From the NCBI GenBank assembly GCA_963573315.1, contig OY752152.1, forward strand, positions 1,223,001-1,287,000: DNA of 64,000 bases. The letters run 5' to 3'. Positions 57,669 through 64,000 of the stretch are shown here, piece after piece. Source of the DNA: Entomortierella parvispora. Its lineage: Eukaryota > Mortierellomycota > Mortierellomycetes > Mortierellales > Mortierellaceae. The position numbers and the translations under genes were made by a program. The stretch's first letter is position 1. Every line of letters begins with the position of its first letter. A model generated the notes under the pieces. It searched no databases. It was not told where the DNA came from and was given only the letters and a program-made list of their open reading frames with translations.

Positions 57669-59176
57669 CTATCTCGCCAGAAGTCGATGGATCATAAGTT
57701 GTTTTGCTTTAAAATCCACGTTGATGTTGAGCTCCCTCAGCTGAACCCAGTGCTCAAGTGCCCACCGAGTCTCGTCCTCTCCCCACAATTGACCATCAAG
57801 CGCAGCAAAGATCCGTAGTCGCTTCAACGTCTCCAGTTTACATAAGCCGCTCTTGGTCCAAGATCTCCACGATGGAGACTATGGCGTACGATTAGCTTTT
57901 CAAGTCCCTCCAGCTGGCAGAGCCGGTCCAAGACCAGGGCCTCGCCTTCAGTGCCACTGCTGATAGGAAAAAAGACTGTCAGTTCTTTCAGGCCCTCGCA
58001 GGCCCAAGGCCGAGGGTCCTTCCGAATGTCCTTGTCTCTTACAGAGTCCGCAGCGAGGACTTCGAGAGTCGGAATAGAACAGAGAAAGCCATGAACTGCT
58101 TTCGGAGTCGCCCACCTGCATTCATTGACCCTTAGAGTCCGGAGCTGTAGAGTCATCAAACAGGAGGAAAGCTTACGGGGGACCTTGGGAAGTCACCAAT
58201 TCCCCGATACATCCAGATCTTTCAAGGACGGCAAGGACGCCATAACATATTTGAAATCCTGTACCGTGAGGGCCAAATGGTTCTGAAGTGTGAGCGATTC
58301 CAGTTTCTGGTCAAACAGTCCGTATTTCTTAGCCTTCTTGAAGGCTTTGGCCAGTTGAGAGACTGTTTTTGAAGTTGGCCAGGAGAGCCGTCTCAACTCT
58401 CTTCATCACTAACAATAGTTCGACTCTGGGATATCTCCAACAGGTCTCCCCTCTTTCTATCTCGAAACTTTGAAGGGATGTCACAGAGGATCCGGATAGA
58501 AGACTTTTGTAACAGATGTCCTCCTCTTTGGTACAATGATCGATATAGTTTGGTCTGTGGCCGACCAATCTGAGGTTCTGTAAACGAGATCCTGGCGATG
58601 TGTACCACTTATCCATCGAAAGTCCTCCTGCAGATAAGAAAAGTGGATCGTCAGTGATTCCAAATTCGGACATGTTGTTATCATATCCATGAGCTCCCAC
58701 CTCTTAGGCACAAGGAGAGCTAGCTTTCGAAGACCAGCTTGGTGTTCCACGATAAAAGACGACAGGCATTTGCTAAGACTCGGGGTGATAGCTCGAGCAG
58801 TAGTTCGGACGTTTGCCGTTGCAATCGTCAACTCTGTGAGTCGGGGACAATGGACTGGCTATTTTCCAGGAAATCCAGTGTCGCCAGAGTGAACTCGCGG
58901 GACAAGACTTTAAATATGACTGGCGTGCTTGCAAATAAGAGGCCATGACGGACAAAAACCCGTGCGCTTTTTAACTACTCTCCAGACTTGATTGCCCAGG
59001 ACCTGATACCAGAGACGGCAAACCCGAAGACAAAGAAAGAGCGAATGTCGATCCAAGAACTGGCACGTCCATTCCAAGAGTTCTGGAATGGCAAGCGGAC
59101 TCGGTGGTGAAATAGCACTTCGTTATTGGGGTGGCAGTTCCTGCTGTGGACTCTCTAGGCGTCGTTGTTTCGGCCT
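57669..59176 (-). pseudogene. Decayed copy of the neighbouring F-box/LRR gene
   Basis: Aligning by eye with the intact F-box gene at 59667-61319 shows similarity along the whole length, but in several frames. The start codon is replaced (AGG at 59176-59174, where the intact copy has ATG). The F-box follows (LAIPELLEWTCQFLDRHSLF), then stops and frameshifts. Fragments include LVPKRWELMDMITTCPNLES, GSRLQNLRLVGHRPNYIDHC, FDQKLESLTLQNHLAL, CRWATPKAVHGFLCSIPTLE and, near the end, EDETRWALEHWVQLRELNIN. Each has a clear partner in the intact copy (for example CSWATPNVIQDFLCSMPILE). It is a non-coding tandem duplicate on the same strand. Confidence 0.85.
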
Positions 59177-59306
59177 GATGGAACCTTTTTTTCTATGGTG
59201 TGAATGGAGAAATGAAAGTTGAATGAATGCAACGTGTGAATCGTGAGAAAAACGGGGTGTACTGAGCAATTTCCATGTGTTCAATTGGGCAATTGAGGCG
59301 ACGAGG

Positions 59307-59422
59307 GGAGAGCGACCAAGTTTGCGACCAAGTTTTGATGTTTGAAATGAAGTTGGTTGTTTCTCCTTAAATGGGCCTTGAAAGCTGGTCGCAAACCCGG
59401 AAAGGAAACTTGGTCGCTCTCC
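59307..59422. repeat. Nested inverted repeat (hairpin)
   Basis: Outer arms at 59307-59323 and 59406-59422 are perfect 17-bp inverted copies (ggagagcgaccaagttt). Inner arms at 59320-59330 and 59386-59396 are perfect 11-bp copies (gtttgcgacca). The left arm also holds a direct 12-bp tandem repeat (gcgaccaagttt) at 59312-59335. Confidence 0.9.
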
Positions 59423-59546
59423 TTTTTTAATAGCGAACACAAATGACCGACCGACCGACCAGAAATTACTTTGTGCAGGGCTACTACTACTACTACTCTC
59501 CTGAAGGCATGTGCAAGAGAGTGAAAAAAAAAGATAGAGCGACAAG

Positions 59547-59643
59547 TCGTTTCGAAACGAGCAAACGAAACGAGAAATTGATATTTGAACAAGTTCGTCT
59601 CGTTTCCCACAAAAGGAAATTTGCTCGTTTCGAAACGAGCAAA
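59547..59643. repeat. Repeated palindrome CGTTTCGAAACG, including a 24-bp perfect palindrome
   Basis: A 19-bp direct repeat (tcgtttcgaaacgagcaaa) occurs at 59547-59565 and 59625-59643. The second copy lies in a perfect 24-bp palindrome at 59620-59643. Further half-sites (cgaaacgag, ctcgttt) lie between them. Confidence 0.9.
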
Positions 59644-59666
59644 ATGTGTTTATGCATTGAAGGGGG

Positions 59667-61319
59667 CTAATTTTTCTTCTCTCCGAGTCGATGTTGCAAC
59701 AGGACACCTGCCTCCTCATCCACACAAACATCCAGACTGGTCAAGCGAACCAAATTCTCCAGTGCCCATTGCGCATCGTCCTTGTGCCACTTCGTCACCG
59801 TGTTGACCACATTCAAGGTCCTCAATCGCTTTAACGTTTTCAACCGATCGAGACCCCTCCCCAGTGTCACTTGCATATCGGTGGCCCATTCGCTCCCAAA
59901 AGATCTTTCAGCCCACCCCAAGGCCTGCAAACTTCCCTGCCACACTGTCAGATTCTCGAGTTTATCCAACATCGCAAGGCGCTCCATGATCAAAATACCA
60001 CCTGTCAGAACAGGATGGACTCCGAATCCAACCGTCAGCTCCCTCAATCCTGTACAGACCCAAGGTCTCGGGTCTCTTTGGATGGCTAGATCCATCACAT
60101 AGTCCGCAATCAAGACCTCCAAGATCGGCATCGAGCACAAGAAGTCCTGAATTACGTTCGGAGTCGCCCAGGAGCATGTATCAACCCTCAGTCTCCGGAG
60201 ATTCAAGGTCAAAAAATAAGGAGAGATCTGACTGGGAATCGTGTCAACGCCCGGACAGCCCTTCAGATCTAGATCTGTCAAGGCCGGCAAAGACTCCAAG
60301 ACGCGTTTGAAATCCTCTGGGATGAAAGTCCTGTTATATCGCATCGAGAGTGATTCCAGCTTTTGACAAAACAATCCATGCTGACTATTTTCAAAGGCTC
60401 TGGCTAGCTGAGTGATTGTTGCAGTGCCTGACCAAGAAAGCCGCCTCAGCAATGGACTCTTCATCACCAACAACAACTGGCCTTGGAGAATTGGCGGAAA
60501 GAGGTATCCTGTCTCCATGTCAAGACTCTGAAGGGCAGTCACTGAGCGAGTGGATAGCAGTCCGTCCATGACAACGTCCATGAGATCATATGTTCTGGGA
60601 TCAATATCGAGATCAGTGGAAAAGCCATTGCCGCTGGTAAAGTCATTGATAGGGTTTGGTTTCCATTGGATCACTGTAAGGCTTTGCAGACGAGATCCTT
60701 GTGATTCGTACCACTCCATCCAACCATTGTATCGCTCCATGTAGGGCATATACGTTGTCAGTGATTCCAGACGCGAACAAGCCGCCATCGCGTTCGTGAG
60801 TGCTCTGCTCTGACCCATTCGAAGAACCAGCTTTTTCAGACTGGCTCGATGCCTTACGATTAAAGATGAGAGGCTTTCGTCATGAGTTCTGCGGATATAG
60901 CCAAATTTCCTTTGCAAATCGATCGTCAATTCTGTGAGTCCGGGGCAGTGTATTGGGTGCTGGCTGATGAACTCGAGGAATTTGACGGCACACGTTATTG
61001 TCAGTGTGAGCTTTCGAATATGATTGACGTTCTGGCTGATGAGAATTAAAGATGGACCATTGGACGCATGGCTATCGGGCGCTTCGCGTTCAAATTGCTT
61101 CTCGATCTCCTTCCAGACCCGGCAGTTCAAAATCTGGTGCCACTGCCTGCAAACCCGAAGACATACGGTAAGCGACTGTCGATCCAAGAATTGGCACGTC
61201 AGTTCCAAGAGTTCTGGGATGGCGAGCGGATTGGATGGTGAGATGACATCCAGTTGAACCCGCAATTGTTGTAGTGACTCATCTTGCTGTGGCTCCTTCA
61301 GGCGCTGTTGTTTCGACAT
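59667..61319 (-). CDS. F-box/leucine-rich protein, intact
   Basis: Intact frame of 550 aa from the ATG at 61319 (MSKQQRLKEPQQDESLQ); the frame is open 32 codons further upstream to 61415. This start is supported by the aligned position in the decayed copy. The F-box is at ~30-75 (LAIPELLELTCQFLDRQSLT, then CLRVCRQWHQILNCRVWKEI). Leucine-rich repeats follow: CPGLTELTIDLQRK, CSRLESLTTYMPYM, SRLQSLTVIQWKP, LPALTDLDLKGCPG, LNLRRLRVDTCSW and LKRLRTLNVVNTV. Family members are SCF ubiquitin-ligase substrate receptors; the target is unknown. It is intronless and lies beside its own pseudogene copy. Confidence 0.88.
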   Translation of the reverse strand: MSKQQRLKEPQQDESLQQLRVQLDVISPSNPLAIPELLELTCQFLDRQSLTVCLRVCRQWHQILNCRVWKEIEKQFEREAPDSHASNGPSLILISQNVNHIRKLTLTITCAVKFLEFISQHPIHCPGLTELTIDLQRKFGYIRRTHDESLSSLIVRHRASLKKLVLRMGQSRALTNAMAACSRLESLTTYMPYMERYNGWMEWYESQGSRLQSLTVIQWKPNPINDFTSGNGFSTDLDIDPRTYDLMDVVMDGLLSTRSVTALQSLDMETGYLFPPILQGQLLLVMKSPLLRRLSWSGTATITQLARAFENSQHGLFCQKLESLSMRYNRTFIPEDFKRVLESLPALTDLDLKGCPGVDTIPSQISPYFLTLNLRRLRVDTCSWATPNVIQDFLCSMPILEVLIADYVMDLAIQRDPRPWVCTGLRELTVGFGVHPVLTGGILIMERLAMLDKLENLTVWQGSLQALGWAERSFGSEWATDMQVTLGRGLDRLKTLKRLRTLNVVNTVTKWHKDDAQWALENLVRLTSLDVCVDEEAGVLLQHRLGEKKN

Positions 61320-61774
61320 GATGGAGCGTCCATTGGTTGAAGTCCGGAAAAGAGATGAAAGTGAATGCAGCAATGAACCAAATGCAGCGCTTTGTACAAA
61401 AAGGGGGGAGACCAATTTGGTGTCGCGTTTTTTTCACCCTGTTTTTCCGCAGACTCCTGTCCCTCTTGAGAATATCCGGGCTGATCAAGTGGGGGGGACT
61501 CAATTCTACTTCGTAGTCTCAATACCCACACATCAAGGACCTTAACGTTCACTATGCAATCCAGGGGGAAGTGTCGAAAAGAAAGAGTGTTTGTTGTATT
61601 GTTATGGAGTTACTCCTTTAGCGCATTGCCAACTGCTTACTTCTGAATCTCCGGTCCCATGGGTGGGCTCCAAGTGACCACAGAATAGACTAATGTTGAG
61701 GATGTGGGCTACCTGACTATCACTCTTTCGTCACCCCCTGTTCCTGAAAGAATTGATTCTTGGAGGCCATGTTT
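61320..61774. other. Intergenic region
   Basis: Upstream DNA of the intact F-box gene. No gene is seen. Confidence 0.4.
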
Positions 61775-62998
61775 TTAAAGAGGTTCAGGATCAAAACACA
61801 GAATTCCAACATAAGTCACTTCGGGCCAGTGAGTTGACGCCCATCGAGTCTCTTCCAGCCCCCATCGAGTTGGGGGGACTTGGAGTTCTTTCAATCGACT
61901 AAGCGTTCTCAGTATATCCAAACCACGACTGAGGTTCAGCTCGAGAAATTTTTTCGGGTAATGGTCACGGTAAAAGTGTCCACTTGAAAGAAGCGTCCGC
62001 GCGTCCAAACACTCCAAGAGCCTGAGCTTCGAGAGCCTCTCCAATATCAACGGCTGTAACGTTCCTTCAGCGTCAAAGAACACGAGCCCTAGTGACAAAC
62101 TCTTCAGCCCAAGGCAAACCCAGGGCCGGTCATCCTCAACGATATCAATATCGCCCAAACAATCGGCACAAAATTTCTCAAGAGTCGAGATCGTGCAGAG
62201 AATGTTGTGCACCACGGCCCCTGTTAGGTTTTTGCAATTCGTCAGATACAGGAACGTGAGCGTCCTCCGATAACGTGGGATATCATCCCTCAAAATCTTC
62301 CACGAGTCCTTGTTAAAACTTCTGGACTGTAGTTTGAGTTCGACCAGATTCACTGTCTGCCTCTCTCACTGATGGCCGACGATGATGTGAATCGGAACAA
62401 ATGTGGAATCCCGCACAATCGCTGCGAGGTGCTGTCAGCGTAAGGAACGGTACGCGAGACCATAGATTTTTGTACAAATACAACCAGTAGTCAGGCGTAG
62501 AAAACGGCAGTGCTGAAAGCTTTAGATCCTGTAGTGCGAGGTATTGTGAAGCCACACTCAGAAATTTGGGTGTTGCGTCCGAGGTGCAACAGAGGGTCCT
62601 CAAGGTAGATATGTGTCTCCGTATCAAATCCTCTGCAAACTGGATATTTCCCTGACTGTGGAGTTCAAACTGAGAGATTGTCAAGGAAGTGAGTTGAGGG
62701 AAGATCAGACGACTCTTTCCGATATAACTTCCGGGGCCTTGCAGGACCAATTTTTGAACTAGAGGCGCGTGGCGGTCAAGAACTTGAGGGGAAGGAGTGT
62801 CAGGCTTTTTGAGCTGTAGGTGAACTTACGACCACAACCTAGGAAGGATCACTCCATACTACTCGCGGCAGACAAGGAGACGTTGGAGAATGGACTTTTC
62901 GCGCAAATACTGAAGGACGAGCAAAGAAGTTCTGGTATGAACAAAGCGGCTGCTGGTGGTGGTGGTGGCGCCTGCTCTCTTGAGTATCAAGCCGTTCA
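61775..62998 (-). pseudogene. Broken F-box/LRR gene
   Basis: An F-box-like stretch (LLVLQYLREKSILQRLLVCR) lies in one frame from a possible ATG at 62998. It is cut by a TAG where related proteins have tryptophan, and a TAA follows after LPRLW. A leucine-rich middle part (62430-62820: FPQLTSLTISQFELH, LALQDLKLSALPF) and a C-terminal part (61775-62360: TVNLVELKLQSRSFNKD, CLGLKSLSLGLVFF, LSRLKELQVPPTRW) lie in two further frames. The last two can be joined through a possible ~90-nt intron (donor after LWSR, acceptor before TVNLVEL). The N-terminal break is hard to explain by splicing, so the gene is probably dead, or it is intact only in the C-terminal part. Confidence 0.55.
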
Positions 62999-63316
62999 TG
63001 AGGTGCAACTTTAGGCGGCGTGTCGAGGGCCTGGTTATTGTGATCTGTCATTGTGAATGCTCGGCATGAAACGAGATGGATGGAAGGATGGAAGGATGGA
63101 AGATGAACTCGCGCAGCCTGAATGCGCGCATGTCAATTGAGAAAGAAAAAAATCAAAAGGGTCTGTCCAAGCTTCGCAGCAGTTAACAAGCATGATCGGT
63201 GATCTGGTGCTTTGCCCTGGCCTGTTTTCTTTCTTTCTCTTTTCTTCATTGCCATGTTTTCAAAAAACACTCACTCCCTCCACTCCTGTATTTGAACAGC
63301 GCACACATCAATTGCC
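62999..63316. other. Divergent region between F-box relatives
   Basis: Short spacer with tandem ggatggaa units near 63078-63100. No gene is seen. Confidence 0.4.
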
Positions 63317-64000
63317 ATGGCAGTTACATCGCCTGACCCGCTCTACATATCAGAAATTCTCCTACTCATTGCCGACCACCTTACTCTCCATGATCTCACC
63401 CTCTGCGCCAGGGTTTGCAAGCATTGGCGCGATACATTTGCCTACAGGATATGGGAGCACACTACAATTTGTGCGCGTTCCGAAGACCCTTCCTTCCCCT
63501 CCTTGCACAAGGCTCTAAGGCATGCCGCCTTTGTTCGACACCTCACAGTTCAAAGTATACCGTGCTTGCTTTTCCTCTGGACCGAAGATATGAAATCGGG
63601 CAAGACCATGGCTTGCTGACTTTCCCTTTTCCCCCTTTTTTTTAGATTTCCACGAGTGGAAATACAGTGAAAGGAACTACTTTTGGACAGCCTTCTGCCA
63701 TCTGTCGATCCTCCGTGCATTGACGTTTCGTGGAAGAATCGAAATTGATCTTCCCATCACTCAATCCTGGTTTGATTCTCTACGATGTCAACTTTGTTAT
63801 CTGACATGCTTGGATTTGGATCCGTTCCTGGCTTTTACTTGCGAGATGTACGCAGAGATCTTGTCCAGCTGTCGCCAACTAAAGACCCTACGAGGAGGAA
63901 CCTGCGAGGCCAGACGTCTGATGGAAAGTAAGCCCTGGGTCTGTCATGGACTCAAAGAATGGACGTTGTGTGTTGATTTTGGTTCTTTGGAGGATTATGA
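63317..64000 (+). CDS. F-box/LRR protein (3' partial)
   Basis: Exon 1 (63317-63554) encodes an F-box near the N-terminus (YISEILLLIADHLTLHDLTL, then CARVCKHWRDTFAYRIWEHT). A ~91-nt GT-AG intron leads to exon 2 (from 63646), which runs open to the window edge with leucine-rich-type pieces (HLSILRALTFRGRIEIDLPI, QLCYLTCLDLDPFL, CRQLKTLRGGTCEARRLMES, PWVCHGLKEWTLCVDFGS). The PWVCxGLKEWTL segment resembles the PWVCTGLRELTV segment of the intact F-box gene on the minus strand, so both belong to the same local family. The 3' end lies outside the window. Confidence 0.8.

Larger units (their letters stand above)
59177..59666. other. Hairpin-rich spacer between the two F-box copies
   Basis: Contains nested inverted repeats, a 24-bp perfect palindrome and short tandem runs (gacc, cta). 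A long frame across it on the minus strand is composed of these repeats and is not called as a gene. Confidence 0.6.

Noticed and set aside
59123-59731. 202-codon minus-strand frame joining the hairpin spacer and the F-box pseudogene start
   Set aside because: It consists of inverted-repeat DNA plus flanks of the two F-box copies; no domain and no plausible promoter.

Overview
The window is nuclear DNA of a filamentous fungus. Genes lie on both strands and are split by GT-AG introns, mostly 60-250 nt but some of 500-1000 nt. Exons were joined by frame, splice sites and family match. The gene set (heme oxygenase, TMEM135-like protein, ARL2, RS-domain cyclophilin, SNG1/DUF3533 protein, several F-box/leucine-rich proteins), the CT-rich leaders and the balanced base composition suggest an early-diverging fungus, most like Mortierellaceae (Mucoromycota). 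That placement is inference, not proven here.

Layout. 1-11.1 kb: the 3' part of a PB1-like low-complexity protein, a divergent PP2C (pyruvate dehydrogenase phosphatase-like) protein, and a 1482-aa Ser/Gln-rich orphan on the minus strand. 12.5-19.9 kb: a 2-oxodicarboxylate mitochondrial carrier (9 exons), an RS-domain cyclophilin (8 exons), a glycine-rich cold-shock-domain protein (6 exons, one of 9 nt), and a small CMC4 homologue. 20.4-26.1 kb: three cell-surface proteins on the minus strand (a Cys-rich single-pass protein, a GPI-type cupredoxin-like protein, a mucin-like single-pass protein). 27.1-32 kb: NF-YB and an SNG1-like membrane protein. 32.3-38.7 kb: two large minus-strand leucine-rich-type proteins, one with a clear F-box. 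39.3-57.6 kb: a conserved housekeeping block with ARL2, mitochondrial bL9, TMEM135-like, heme oxygenase, dolichyldiphosphatase, GOLGA7/ERF4, tubulin cofactor C, RER1 and a PhoD-like phosphatase. 57.7-64 kb: a decaying F-box/LRR cluster with one intact gene, one clear pseudogene copy, one broken relative, one partial gene at the edge, and a hairpin-rich spacer.

The genes do not form a pathway cluster. Several serve mitochondria (ODC carrier, CMC4, bL9m, possibly the PP2C), and several serve the secretory and membrane system (RER1, ERF4/GOLGA7, dolichyldiphosphatase, SNG1-like). ARL2 and tubulin cofactor C both act on tubulin folding and lie about 10 kb apart. I found no tRNA, rRNA, CRISPR array, transposase or reverse transcriptase. 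The most unusual signals are the 9-nt micro-exon, the PP2C and cupredoxin proteins with substituted active-site residues, tail-to-tail genes sharing a CTAA stop, a 43-bp tandem duplication next to a start codon, and the hairpin DNA inside the F-box cluster.
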